33,252 nt of DNA, taken from Methanomicrobia archaeon. Its GTDB lineage: Archaea; Halobacteriota; Syntropharchaeia; Alkanophagales; Methanospirareceae. The notes below the pieces were generated by a model. It made no database searches, had not been told where the DNA came from, and saw nothing but the letters and a program-made list of their open reading frames with translations. Position 1 is the first letter of the stretch. Every line of letters begins with the position of its first letter. The stretch is taken from NCBI GenBank assembly GCA_016930255.1, contig JAFGHB010000018.1, forward strand, positions 1 to 33,252, written 5' to 3'. The position numbers and the translations under genes are program-made. This document shows positions 7,355 to 16,103 of the stretch, piece after piece.

Positions 7355-7646
7355 TAGACACATTGAGCCATCTACAAAATCCATAATACGCTTAATCGGT
7401 ACTCTCCAGAGAATGCATAACAAAAATTATTACGCTTAAGTTGTCACAATATACTTTTAACGATTAAATTATGTTATGACTATTTGTATGCCATCGTTAC
7501 TGCACAAGCATACACGGATTTCAGATGTTTTGTAAATTTATATCGATATTTGTTTAGAAACTTGCAACTATGTATCAAAAAAAAATAGAACAGCAATAGC
7601 TTTTTATCGGGTTTTCTACCATTATAATTAGCAGAGATTGAAAAAG
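7355..7646 (+). promoter_or_regulatory. Internal promoter/operator region upstream of flaHIJ
   Basis: An AT-rich gap in the middle of the archaellum operon. It holds a perfect 7-bp inverted repeat, TGTATGC at 7485-7491 and GCATACA at 7508-7514 with 16 nt between, and further on a TATA-like TTTATATC at 7537-7544. A start near 7566 would give a leader of about 80 nt. This arrangement suggests a second regulated promoter for the motor genes. No terminator hairpin is obvious after flaF. Confidence 0.5.
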
Positions 7647-8393
7647 ATGACTGAAGAAAAAAAAGATGATGATGAAATAAAAATCGTTTCTGCGTGCGAT
7701 TCCAAAGAGATAGTCACCTCGGGAAATGCAGAGGTAGATAAAAAGATGGGTGGAGGAATCCCTGCAGGAACTCTCACGCTTATCGAAGGGGCCAATGATA
7801 CGGGAAAGAGTGTTTTAACACAGCAATTAATGTGGGGCGGGCTGCAGCAAGGCTTTACATTCGCCACCTACACCACGGAAAATACCGTAAAAAGCTTGTT
7901 GAAACAAATGGAGAGTTTAGCCCTTGACGTGTCCGATTATTTCGTGCTCGGAAACCTAAAAGTTTATCCCGTTCATGTAGAGGGCATAGAATGGGCGGGC
8001 AATATCCCGCTTCTCGAGTACATTGCTGCAGACATCAAGGGCAAGTCCAATGAAGTAATACTCGTCGATTCGCTTACTGTTTTTGTCTCTGACTCTTCAG
8101 AGAACGATGTCATCAATTTCTTCGCCGCCTGTAAGAATATATGTGATACCGGCAAGACTATTTTTGTAACTGCTCACACGTATGCGTTCCACGAGGAAAT
8201 GCTCACCCGTGTACGGTCAATATGCGATGCACATCTCTCGTTGCGAAAGGAAGAGGTGGGAGAGCGACTCGTAAAAACCCTTGAAGTTGCTAAGATACGA
8301 GGAGCCCAGAAGATGACGGGGAATGTCATCGCATTTGAAATCGAACCTAATTTTGGCATGCGGATAATTCCCATCTCGAAAGCCAAAGCCTAA
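7647..8393 (+). CDS. flaH: Archaellum motor protein FlaH (ArlH), KaiC-like ATP-binding
   Basis: A RecA/KaiC-fold protein of 248 residues from ATG 7647; a TTG at 7638 would add three residues. The Walker A motif GANDTGKS (residues about 48-55) and the Walker B strand 'EVILVDSLTVFV' are clear. FlaH binds ATP, forms a ring and docks on the motor ATPase FlaI at the membrane platform; family members hydrolyse ATP poorly. It is followed after 13 nt by flaI, so the two are co-transcribed. Length and motifs are standard for the family. Confidence 0.93.
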   Translation: MTEEKKDDDEIKIVSACDSKEIVTSGNAEVDKKMGGGIPAGTLTLIEGANDTGKSVLTQQLMWGGLQQGFTFATYTTENTVKSLLKQMESLALDVSDYFVLGNLKVYPVHVEGIEWAGNIPLLEYIAADIKGKSNEVILVDSLTVFVSDSSENDVINFFAACKNICDTGKTIFVTAHTYAFHEEMLTRVRSICDAHLSLRKEEVGERLVKTLEVAKIRGAQKMTGNVIAFEIEPNFGMRIIPISKAKA

Positions 8394-8406
8394 ATAGAGA
8401 CCGAAA

Positions 8407-10203
8407 ATGCCTAACACAGTGCTTCCTTTTGAACACAATCGTACTGAAAGCCACGAACATGAGGGCCAAGATGGACTGCGTCAGTGTGGACTCTATCAGA
8501 TATTACCAAAGGAAGGTAAGGAAATCGTTGAAGAAAGCACGCATGTCTTAGAATATCTTCATATGCTTCCGTTAGATTCTATCGGGACGCCGAACTTTTA
8601 TAGCAAACTTTCTAGGAATCTGAAAGGAATAAAACATCCAAATTTGGTTTATCCGCTCAATGAAGAGGTAGCAGTTCACATATGCCCTGATAAAGGGGAT
8701 GCACGGAACTATTACATCCCCATCGAGCCAACCCTTTTTAAGAACTTAAATGTTCTGATTGAGGACGTGGAGAAAAAAATAGCGGTACTAGTAGATAGAT
8801 ATGATACACCAAAAGATCGCGAACAAAAGAAGTCCATTCTCGAGAAGTGCATAGATGAGGTGTGCGAAATAAAAACGGATACAAACGGCGGAAATAAGAA
8901 CAAAGGGAATCAGAATTTGCAGAATATTATAGGCAAGTTCATGCTAAAATTCAGGAATGGTAGTGGTAATGGTAATGACAATGACAATGACGGCAAACTG
9001 TCTGTAACTCCGTTCGAACTTAAAGGGATAAAATACCTCATGGTGCGAGATAAAGTAGGACTGGGCGTTTTAGAACCGCTCATTCAGGATCCTTACATTG
9101 AAGATATTTCATGCTCAGGATTAGGAAACATATTCATCGAACATAAGATATTTGATTCATTGAAATCACCGATCGAGTTTGAAAGTGCAGAAGATTTAGA
9201 TTTGTTTGTTGTAAAACTGTCCGAGAAAATAGGGAAGCCCATATCATTCCGGACACCGATCATGGATGCTGTATTACCTGACGGATCACGAATAAACATC
9301 GTGTTTGGAGAGGATATCTCAAAGAAGGGGTCGAATTTTACCATAAGGAAATTCAGTGAGACTCCGCTCAGTGTTCTCGAACTGATTGAATTTAATACGT
9401 TTGATTACTTAATGGCCGCGTATTTTTGGATATGCCTTCGAGACGGAATGAACATGTTCATTTCGGGTGAGACCGCTTCGGGTAAGACGACAACCATGAA
9501 CGCTCTCACTACGTTTATCCCTCCTAACTCAAAAATCGTTTCAATCGAAGATACCGCAGAGCTTCAAGTACCACATAAGAACTGGACAAGAGAGATTACA
9601 CGATCAGGGAAAGAAGAAGGGGGATCGGGAGTGGGAATGTTTGACCTCCTCAAGGCTGCTCTGAGGCAAAGACCAAACGAGATAATAGTGGGCGAGATAA
9701 GAGGTGTAGAAGGGAATATCGTATTTCAGGGAATGCAGACGGGACATCCCGCTATGTCCACCTTTCATGCTGCATCCGTGATAAAGCTCATCCAGCGATT
9801 GACGGGCGACCCCATCAACGTCCCCCGGACCTACGTTGACAATCTGAATGTCGTTATTATCCAACAAGCGGTACGAGGAAAAGATGGCAAAATGCTGAGG
9901 CGCGTGACAAGCGTGAGTGAAATAGTAGGATATGATGCCTCTACAGAATCATTCTCGTTCATTGAAGTTTTCAAATGGAATCCGGTAACAGATACCTTTG
10001 ACTTTCCCGGTAACATGAATTCGTATCTGTTGGAAGAGAAGATAGCGGCGAAGAAAGGTATTCCGCAAAATAAGAAACGGCAAATCTACAAGGAGCTGGA
10101 GAATAAAGCGAACATGTTGAAGAAAATTAATAAATCAGGAGTTACGAACTTTTACGATTTCTTTTCCCTATTATCCAAGATGGAAACCGAGGGGGTGGTG
10201 TAA
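8407..10203 (+). CDS. flaI: Archaellum assembly/rotation ATPase FlaI (ArlI)
   Basis: A type II/IV secretion hexameric ATPase of 598 residues. It has Walker A GETASGKTTT near residue 354, an Asp box 'SIEDTAEL' near 379, Walker B 'NEIIVGEIRG' near 428 and a His box 'TGHPAMSTFHAAS' near 450. FlaI powers both assembly and rotation of the archaellum together with FlaH and FlaJ. The N-terminal domain carries a low-complexity insertion at residues about 155-198 rich in Gly, Asn and Asp, encoded by short repeats around 8955-8992; it makes the protein somewhat longer than many FlaI. It is followed 3 nt later by flaJ. Confidence 0.95.
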   Translation: MPNTVLPFEHNRTESHEHEGQDGLRQCGLYQILPKEGKEIVEESTHVLEYLHMLPLDSIGTPNFYSKLSRNLKGIKHPNLVYPLNEEVAVHICPDKGDARNYYIPIEPTLFKNLNVLIEDVEKKIAVLVDRYDTPKDREQKKSILEKCIDEVCEIKTDTNGGNKNKGNQNLQNIIGKFMLKFRNGSGNGNDNDNDGKLSVTPFELKGIKYLMVRDKVGLGVLEPLIQDPYIEDISCSGLGNIFIEHKIFDSLKSPIEFESAEDLDLFVVKLSEKIGKPISFRTPIMDAVLPDGSRINIVFGEDISKKGSNFTIRKFSETPLSVLELIEFNTFDYLMAAYFWICLRDGMNMFISGETASGKTTTMNALTTFIPPNSKIVSIEDTAELQVPHKNWTREITRSGKEEGGSGVGMFDLLKAALRQRPNEIIVGEIRGVEGNIVFQGMQTGHPAMSTFHAASVIKLIQRLTGDPINVPRTYVDNLNVVIIQQAVRGKDGKMLRRVTSVSEIVGYDASTESFSFIEVFKWNPVTDTFDFPGNMNSYLLEEKIAAKKGIPQNKKRQIYKELENKANMLKKINKSGVTNFYDFFSLLSKMETEGVV

Positions 10204-10206
10204 ACG

Positions 10207-11730
10207 ATGCGGAAAGGGGGTACGAAGAAGCTGAATCTAGCTATTGGAACTAAAATAGCAGAGGACAGGGGGATGATGCTTGACCTTCTTAACATACTCA
10301 CCTACATGTCATCCATTGCGACTGCGAATATAACGAGGGACAAACTCTTCAAGCTTGCGGGTCAGCAAGAAGGACTTTCCGCGAAATATTTTAAAAGGAT
10401 CCATTTGTTAGCCAAGAACTATGGCTACAATTATGCAGCGGCATGCAAAATTGTTTCAGCCGAGGTATCTCATCAAGCCCTTAAAGATTTCCTTATACGA
10501 TTCGCAAATGCACTATCCACAGGAGAAGAGGAGGCGATTTTTTTACGAGGCGAGGTAGAACGAATGATAGAGCTTTACACCAATAAATACCTGAGCGATG
10601 TGGAGCTGATGAAAAAATGGACGGATGGCTACTCGGCATTGCTCGTCTCGGTGGTGTTGATTATCGCCGTTTTCCTTATCGGCAACATGATCTTCAACAT
10701 GGGGGATACCGTGTTTATGTCGTGTTTGTCCGCGTATTTATTCTGCTTTGTCTCCTTCATGGGCGCGTATATTATTTACCGGGTATGCCCGTACGAGAAG
10801 ATCGTACATTCGCTGAAAGTGAAATCACGGGAGCAAGAACTAGCACGGAGAATGTGCATTGTTATTTTCCCCATCCTCGGTATCACTTCCCTTATTTTAG
10901 TCGCGATTGATGCTGAACCGTGGCTCATATTCGCACTCGTATCTGTGTTACTTGCACCGATCGGTGTTATGGGGATGATAGACGCAAAGAAGATAGATAC
11001 GTTGGATAGGGACATCTCAACGTTTTTGCAGAGTCTCGGCTCTGCTGCGGGAATTACAGGGTCAACGCTCACGGTGGCAATAAATCAACTCGATAAAAAA
11101 TCGGTTGGCACATTGGAAGGATACTTAGAAAAACTGCACAAACGATTGATCAATCAGATAAAACCGGCTACGTGCTGGTACCATTTCAGAGGGGAAACCG
11201 GCTCTGAATTGATAAACCATTCGACAACCGTATTTCTCGATGCGATAGAACTCGGCGGGGATGCAACAAAGATCGGCGCGGTAGTTGCTCATTCTTCATT
11301 AGGGATATCTTTACTGCGAGCAAAAAGGAAACTTATTTCGAACGGGTTCGTGAGTCTTGTGGTGCCTTTGCACGCTACGATGAGCGGTGTTCTCCTGTTC
11401 ATCTACGAGATAATCTATTCATTCAATATCGCCATGGCACAGATGATGGCGGAACGTACGGATGAAATTAGCGGCGCTTCAGGCAGTATGCCCGTAGGCA
11501 TGGGGCTCTTCAATATTAGCGCATCTACAGATCTCGCTTTTCTCGCAAAATACGTGACCATCATTATCTTCATATCCACGGTTGCCAATGCACTCGCATC
11601 GAAATTCGCAGCCGGAGGGAGCAACTACAAGCTCTGCTTCTACTTGTCCCTGCTTTTTCTCACTTCCGCCATTATTTTGTTCGTCATGCCAATTGTAGGT
11701 GACAAACTCTTCATGTTACAAACAGAATAG
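10207..11730 (+). CDS. flaJ: Archaellum membrane platform protein FlaJ (ArlJ)
   Basis: A 507-residue polytopic membrane protein with two type II secretion F-like cytosolic domains. Membrane helices lie at about 144-163, 170-191, 217-235 and 238-256, with a further set in the last 130 residues. The conserved helical segment 'ISTFLQSLGSAAGITGSTLT' precedes the second F domain. FlaJ is the inner-membrane core on which FlaI acts. It starts 3 nt after the flaI stop and is part of the same transcript. Length and topology fit the family. Confidence 0.93.
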   Translation: MRKGGTKKLNLAIGTKIAEDRGMMLDLLNILTYMSSIATANITRDKLFKLAGQQEGLSAKYFKRIHLLAKNYGYNYAAACKIVSAEVSHQALKDFLIRFANALSTGEEEAIFLRGEVERMIELYTNKYLSDVELMKKWTDGYSALLVSVVLIIAVFLIGNMIFNMGDTVFMSCLSAYLFCFVSFMGAYIIYRVCPYEKIVHSLKVKSREQELARRMCIVIFPILGITSLILVAIDAEPWLIFALVSVLLAPIGVMGMIDAKKIDTLDRDISTFLQSLGSAAGITGSTLTVAINQLDKKSVGTLEGYLEKLHKRLINQIKPATCWYHFRGETGSELINHSTTVFLDAIELGGDATKIGAVVAHSSLGISLLRAKRKLISNGFVSLVVPLHATMSGVLLFIYEIIYSFNIAMAQMMAERTDEISGASGSMPVGMGLFNISASTDLAFLAKYVTIIIFISTVANALASKFAAGGSNYKLCFYLSLLFLTSAIILFVMPIVGDKLFMLQTE

Positions 11731-11770
11731 GAGAACAGGAAAAAGATGAGGTAAATGGGGGATCCACAAG

Positions 11771-12181
11771 ATGGCGTTTTTAAAACGAATGAATTTTGGG
11801 AGAAAAGGGAGGGAGAACAGTTCACTTACACCAGAACCAGGGCAAGACGCAGGTGACGAGAGGGTTATGGAAGAGACTGAGGATGTGGGAATATTTGATG
11901 ATCTCGATGCGGAAAAAGTGTTGGTTGAGGAGTGGTGGTTGCAGAGAGGTGTGGAAGAGGCAGTAGAAGAGATTCCTGTAGATGGCGAAGGGGCTACGAT
12001 AGAAGGGGAGAAAAGCGACGAAGACGAGTTGATATACGGTTTAAAAGGAGCGGCTAATGTGGAAGACGACGACGATGATTTGGTACTGAAAAAAGCGCTA
12101 GAAGAGCTTGGAGACGTTAACTCTGATGAGTTATTGGAGTTGGGACGAACTGCTTTGAGTGAGATGGGGGCTGGAGGATAG
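11771..12181 (+). CDS. Acidic protein of unknown function, archaellum-operon associated
   Basis: A 136-residue soluble protein not recognised as any family. A short basic N-terminus (MAFLKRMNFGRKGRE) is followed by a strongly acidic body with runs such as EDDDDD and a C-terminal helical region 'LKKALEELGDVNSDELLELG'. It has no membrane segment. It lies 40 nt after flaJ on the same strand, and its stop TAG abuts the ATG of the next gene, whose GGAGG Shine-Dalgarno lies inside this gene's end. It is therefore translated together with a small membrane protein. A partner of the archaellum basal body is plausible from position only. Confidence 0.7.
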   Translation: MAFLKRMNFGRKGRENSSLTPEPGQDAGDERVMEETEDVGIFDDLDAEKVLVEEWWLQRGVEEAVEEIPVDGEGATIEGEKSDEDELIYGLKGAANVEDDDDDLVLKKALEELGDVNSDELLELGRTALSEMGAGG

Positions 12182-12484
12182 ATGCAAGAATTCGGAGGGG
12201 CTACATCCCATCAACTTGTCAGTACTAACGGACTTTACAGTAGTATCATCGGTATCTTATTAGGAGATACAAGAGGAATGGTAAAAGACGTTTTCTCTTT
12301 TGCACTCGTAACAGCGGGTGTATTATCGTGGATTATTGGATTCTGGGGTATTCACATCGTCGCGACGATGATTCGGTATGTCAGCGAATCCACGATCGTA
12401 TTCTGGAACGTTATTCTGTTCGCTGCGCTCATAGCTGCGGGCAGTCTCGCAATAGGCTATGTAATCGGAAAAAAATACGCGTAA
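12182..12484 (+). CDS. Small two-helix membrane protein, archaellum-operon associated
   Basis: A 100-residue protein with two clear membrane helices (about 37-61 'VFSFALVTAGVLSWIIGFWG' and 73-95 'FWNVILFAALIAAGSLAIG') and a short KKYA cytoplasmic end. No family recognised. Its start directly follows the stop of the acidic gene, with GGAGG 5 nt upstream. A hairpin plus T-tract follows within 60 nt, making this the last gene of the archaellum transcript. I infer a membrane accessory of the archaellum or an anchor for the acidic partner. Confidence 0.75.
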   Translation: MQEFGGATSHQLVSTNGLYSSIIGILLGDTRGMVKDVFSFALVTAGVLSWIIGFWGIHIVATMIRYVSESTIVFWNVILFAALIAAGSLAIGYVIGKKYA

Positions 12485-12526
12485 TCTGTTTTGACAAGTA
12501 AAATTACAAATGTCGTAATTTCATTT

Positions 12527-12546
12527 ACGGATATTTCCGTTTTTTT
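12527..12546 (+). terminator. Hairpin and T-tract ending the archaellum operon
   Basis: ACGGA (12527-12531) and TCCGT (12536-12540) form a 5-bp stem with a TATT loop, immediately followed by seven Ts. An upstream hairpin (AAATTAC/GTAATTT at about 12501-12521) may assist. Confidence 0.65.
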
Positions 12547-12635
12547 CGATTATTAGCTTGAGTTATCCTGGACAACAGCTTATAGCCGCTTAAAGGATTA
12601 ATAGAAGGCTATTATCGCTTTAAAAAAGCGAAAAG

Positions 12636-12645
12636 CTTATATAAG
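12636..12645 (+). promoter_or_regulatory. TATA box of the DUF5658 gene
   Basis: The palindrome CTTATATAAG is a strong archaeal TATA box about 25 nt before the ATG at 12668, so the transcript is probably leaderless. A 6-bp inverted repeat TCGCTT/AAGCGA (12615-12620 and 12626-12631) lies directly upstream, where the B-recognition element or an operator would sit. Confidence 0.65.
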
Positions 12646-12667
12646 GCGTTTTTCAATCTATTTAGTA

Positions 12668-13024
12668 ATGAACACTAGCGTAGATAGCTGGAGCGGGGGT
12701 GAGTACCAGCATAAAATGTTTGTATTTTCCATCCCGTACTTCATTCTCAACTTGCTCGATCTGATCACGACTCGAATAGCGTTGGCAACCAGTGCGAATC
12801 TCCGTGAGCTGAATCCACTTTATTATAATCCGTATCTCGTACCTTTAAAGATTTTCGCACCGATTATCCTCATCGTCTTTTATCTCACGTTATACCACTT
12901 CAATAGGTCCGAGCGGGGGAGGAGAACAGTAGAAAAGTCCGCATGCTATTGTATCATGGCAATGACCGTATTATACGCGATTATTTGTACCAATAACTTG
13001 TGTCACTACGTATTTGTGGTCTAG
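12668..13024 (+). CDS. DUF5658 family membrane protein
   Basis: A 118-residue protein with three membrane helices (about 18-36, 60-78 and 92-112). The first helix and the loop after it carry the DUF5658 pattern N-x-L-D-x-x-T-T ... E-L-N-P ('NLLDLITTRIA', 'LRELNPLYYNP'). Function is unknown in the family. It has its own promoter after the archaellum terminator and is followed 15 nt later by another small gene, with which it may form a two-gene unit. Confidence 0.75.
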   Translation: MNTSVDSWSGGEYQHKMFVFSIPYFILNLLDLITTRIALATSANLRELNPLYYNPYLVPLKIFAPIILIVFYLTLYHFNRSERGRRTVEKSACYCIMAMTVLYAIICTNNLCHYVFVV

Positions 13025-13039
13025 GCTAGGAGAAGAAGA

Positions 13040-13312
13040 ATGGAAGATGAGAAGAAGAAAATCTGGGCATGGCTCATGCCTAGTGGGAAGATATATAAGG
13101 TAGTGTCAAATCCCGCAGGTGGAACAATAAGGATCTATAATCAAAACGGGACGCTGGTAAAGGAATATGAAGCGCTGAGCGAAGCCGCGGTGAACGTAAT
13201 AGAACAGAATTTTCTTGAAACAGTGGCAACGGTGGTGCACGGGAAAGAACCAGATGCCGATACCAAAACGAAAGATGCCATAGCGGATGAGCTATCGTAC
13301 TATATACGATAA
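13040..13312 (+). CDS. Small soluble protein of unknown function
   Basis: A 90-residue protein, not recognised. The first half looks beta-rich ('IWAWLMPSGKIYKVVSNPAGGTIRIYNQNG'), with short strands and turns. The second half is helical ('LSEAAVNVIEQNFLETVATVV'). There is no signal peptide or membrane helix. GGAGAAGAAGA precedes the ATG and serves as a weak ribosome-binding site. It lies 15 nt after the DUF5658 gene on the same strand, probably in the same transcript. Confidence 0.65.
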   Translation: MEDEKKKIWAWLMPSGKIYKVVSNPAGGTIRIYNQNGTLVKEYEALSEAAVNVIEQNFLETVATVVHGKEPDADTKTKDAIADELSYYIR

Positions 13313-13397
13313 TAAAGTTATTTTTAGTACCTTTAACATTTTTTTAAAAGGGATGGATAGCTACTTATAGCGTACTTGCGAACTTAATTTACATTGT

Positions 13398-14987
13398 ATG
13401 CAAGGCGCGAAACAATTAACCATCCTAATGGTAGTGCTCGTTGGAATACTGATGAGCATAGCGTCTGTTTCGGGGCAGCACCCACTGAGGGCGGACACCG
13501 ATGGGGATGGGATGCCCGATGGCTGGGAAGTTGAACACGGCTTGAATCCAAATAATGCGGGCGATGCAAGCCTTGATTATAATGATAACGGGCTGTCGAA
13601 TTTCCAGGAATATAAGGAGGATTACGACCCCTGGGATAGGGACACCGATGAAGACGGCCTATCGAATTATGCGGAAACTACCGGTTTATTTGGATTTTTT
13701 ACCGACCCTCTAGCCGAGGACACGGATGATGATGGTCTGGATGATTTGGAGGAGATCTGCATAAATATCAATACCGGTAATGAGACCCATATGTGGGAAT
13801 TATACCCAAATGATGCTGATAGAGCTGCGGTAAAGGATAAAATCGCGAGTATTCGTGAGAAATATCACTACAAACTCAATCCAACCAATTCAGATACCGA
13901 TTACGATGGGCTCAATGACGGCGCTGAGATCTCAAATGAAGCTAACCCCACGTCTGTGGATTCGGACGGCGACGGTCTCCGCGATGGTGATGAAGTTTAT
14001 GTGTATCAAACAGACCCTGCGTTGCGGGATACGGATGGAGATGGTTTAACAGACGCGGAGGAAATATTCGGGTCATACGGATTTGTTACTGATCCAACCG
14101 AGGAGGACACGGACGGTGACGGGATATCGGACGGAGAAGAGTGCTTGAGTTTCGGTTTCGTACCCATCGCACCGAGCAGGTATGCAGTGAGCTATGAGGA
14201 CTTCATCAGTGAAAATGGATACGTGAATGAATCCATTACGCTAAAGGCACGAGTGGATACAATAAAGTACGGAGTTGGCCAGACTAACTATACAATCTAT
14301 TTAAAGTCGTTAGAATCTGATATGATCGGGGGGCGAAGGGGAGTTGCCATAGTAAAAAGCTCATGGCATTACGATTTAGAATACGGGATGATGCATGTGG
14401 ATGATCGTTTTAAGTTATGTCTTTATGAGGGAGATACAATCGTTATCGTGGGCACCGCGAAGAGAACCGAGGGTAGCACTCGTGAGATCATGGTTGAGAG
14501 CGGTGGTAAACTGTATCTTGTATTAAGTCCCGAAGAGGCAAGAAAGCGGTGGTTGCCCTCGAATGAGTACGTCAAGATATTCTCCAAGCAAAAGGATACG
14601 ACGCCCTTGCCATCTCCAACGCCAACACCAACGCTCACGCCTGAATCTTCCCCACCTTCGACTTCAACTTCTTCTTTGGGGGATGCAAACGAGACAACAG
14701 CTCCAACACCAGCGCCGACGCCATCTCCAACGCCAAATCCAGCACCAACACCAACTCCCGGGCCCATGGATAACCTCAAAAAAAGTGTGAGCGGTCTGCT
14801 GGGCTATGGGGCATTTGGACTTATAATCGTCGTTATTGCATTTTTCCTGTATACTAAAGTCGGTAGACAAGTCGGTAAACGCAGAAAAGATAAGAAGAAG
14901 CAGAAGGATACTGGCGGTAGCGATGATGCCCCTCTGCCGGAAATGCCTGCTATTCGGGAGACGGGAACGAAGAAAGAGTGGAGTTAG
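13398..14987 (+). CDS. Surface-anchored protein with thrombospondin type 3 calcium repeats
   Basis: A 529-residue exported protein. Residues 1-26 form a signal peptide. Residues about 32-250 carry about eight Asp-rich calcium-binding loops of the DTDGDGLxDxxE kind (thrombospondin type 3-like). Residues about 275-385 form a beta-rich, OB-fold-like domain ('ITLKARVDTIKYG...DTIVIVGTAKR'). Residues about 395-450 are a Pro/Thr/Ser linker typical of the cell wall or S-layer zone. One membrane helix follows (about 465-482) with a basic cytoplasmic tail. A TATA-like stretch at about 13363-13370 lies about 30 nt before the ATG, suggesting a leaderless transcript. Ligand unknown; adhesion or S-layer attachment is a reasonable inference. 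Confidence 0.85.
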   Translation: MQGAKQLTILMVVLVGILMSIASVSGQHPLRADTDGDGMPDGWEVEHGLNPNNAGDASLDYNDNGLSNFQEYKEDYDPWDRDTDEDGLSNYAETTGLFGFFTDPLAEDTDDDGLDDLEEICININTGNETHMWELYPNDADRAAVKDKIASIREKYHYKLNPTNSDTDYDGLNDGAEISNEANPTSVDSDGDGLRDGDEVYVYQTDPALRDTDGDGLTDAEEIFGSYGFVTDPTEEDTDGDGISDGEECLSFGFVPIAPSRYAVSYEDFISENGYVNESITLKARVDTIKYGVGQTNYTIYLKSLESDMIGGRRGVAIVKSSWHYDLEYGMMHVDDRFKLCLYEGDTIVIVGTAKRTEGSTREIMVESGGKLYLVLSPEEARKRWLPSNEYVKIFSKQKDTTPLPSPTPTPTLTPESSPPSTSTSSLGDANETTAPTPAPTPSPTPNPAPTPTPGPMDNLKKSVSGLLGYGAFGLIIVVIAFFLYTKVGRQVGKRRKDKKKQKDTGGSDDAPLPEMPAIRETGTKKEWS

Positions 14988-15301
14988 CATAACAGGGGAC
15001 CCCAAAAGATAGCACGTGTATTCACCGTAATCAGAACACCTTCACTTACAGATTTTGCGCTATGAACCCGCTCGTTCCCGTCTTTAACAGTTCCCAAATC
15101 AGGATGCGGGGTATACGATTTTCCTCTAACTGCTGGGTTTGATTTGAATGCAGGCGCGAATTTGCAGAGTTGGCATCGAACCTCTTAGCTGCTGGCTGGT
15201 GATCTACGGAAGTAAAGCGCTGCGAGATACGGACGAAGGGCGCTCGATCCAATCAACTTAAATCACGTCACGTCAATCACACCAGGACCAATCAGGTCAG
15301 A
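14988..15301. other. Intergenic region between convergent genes
   Basis: No supported gene. A 68-codon minus-strand frame (15046-15252) has no recognisable motif and no ribosome-binding site. A short GGGG/CCCC hairpin lies at about 14994-15004, just after the surface-protein gene, and TCA/AATCA-rich direct repeats occur near 15250-15305. Confidence 0.4.
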
Positions 15302-15886
15302 TCAATATTCCTCGCAGTAGAGTTCGAAGTAGGATTGTGGATGATCACACGACGGGCATTTTTCCGGTGCTTCTGCACCCACATGCACGTAGCCACACTT
15401 TCTGCAAACCCAGTAAACCGTTTTATCCTTCTTGAATGCCGTATCGCTTTCAATCGTGGCCAGTAACTTCTTGTACCGCTCCTCGTGATGCTTTTCTGCA
15501 GATGCAATCGCTCGTAACCGCCGAGCAATCTCCGAGAAACCCTCCTGCTCCGCGACATCCGCGAACTCGGGATACATCCGGGTAGATTCGTAATTCTCCC
15601 CTGCGATCGCGCCTTTCAGATTCTCAACAGTGCCACCCAGCGTGGTTGGCGCTTCGGCTTCTACCGTTATTGCAGCCTGGTTCTCAGTGCTCTTCTGCTT
15701 CAGCTCGTTGATCAGCCGAAATAGCCACTTTGCATGCTCTCGCTCGTTCTCTGCAGTGAGCAGGAAAAGCTCTGCGATCTGCTCAAAGCCTTCCTTCTGC
15801 GCGATCTTCGCATAAAAGGTGTAGCGGTTCCTTGCTTGACTCTCGCCAATAAAAGCAGCGGCCAAATTTTCAATGGTGTTTTTCAT
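15302..15886 (-). CDS. rbr: Rubrerythrin
   Basis: A 194-residue oxidative-stress protein that reduces hydrogen peroxide in anaerobes. The four-helix di-iron domain shows '[17 protein letters not shown]', 'ENEREHAKW' and 'EKHHEERY'. The C-terminal rubredoxin-like domain has CRKC and CPSC for one iron. The ATG at 15886 is preferred over the in-frame ATG at 15904: family members start MKxTxENL, and the TATA box at 15916-15924 (minus strand) would put the transcript start between the two ATGs. It is a single gene converging with the surface-protein gene. Confidence 0.95.
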   Translation of the reverse strand: MKNTIENLAAAFIGESQARNRYTFYAKIAQKEGFEQIAELFLLTAENEREHAKWLFRLINELKQKSTENQAAITVEAEAPTTLGGTVENLKGAIAGENYESTRMYPEFADVAEQEGFSEIARRLRAIASAEKHHEERYKKLLATIESDTAFKKDKTVYWVCRKCGYVHVGAEAPEKCPSCDHPQSYFELYCEEY

Positions 15887-15915
15887 GGTTTTCACTGACG
15901 TCATTTATTTTCTTT

Positions 15916-15924
15916 CTTTTTATA
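15916..15924 (-). promoter_or_regulatory. TATA box of rubrerythrin
   Basis: On the minus strand TATAAAAAG lies about 30 nt before the ATG at 15886 and only about 14 nt before the ATG at 15904, which decides in favour of the inner start and a leaderless or very short-leader mRNA. Confidence 0.6.
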
Positions 15925-16103
15925 CCATAACGTTAACTGTTGTGTTCCGTGCGCGTCCCGAATGCACGAAACTAACTGTTTTGGAACCGGAACGGTTTAA
16001 TCGATTGTTACCGTTGATTCTTCTATTAACTGATACGCTACGGCAGCCCCAGATAGCCAGCCCTCAGCCGCGCTTATTTCGTAAAAAATTTGACCTCGTT
16101 CAG

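Noticed and set aside
15046-15252. A 68-codon minus-strand frame downstream of rubrerythrin
   Set aside because: No ribosome-binding site, promoter or recognisable motif, and it lies between two convergent genes.
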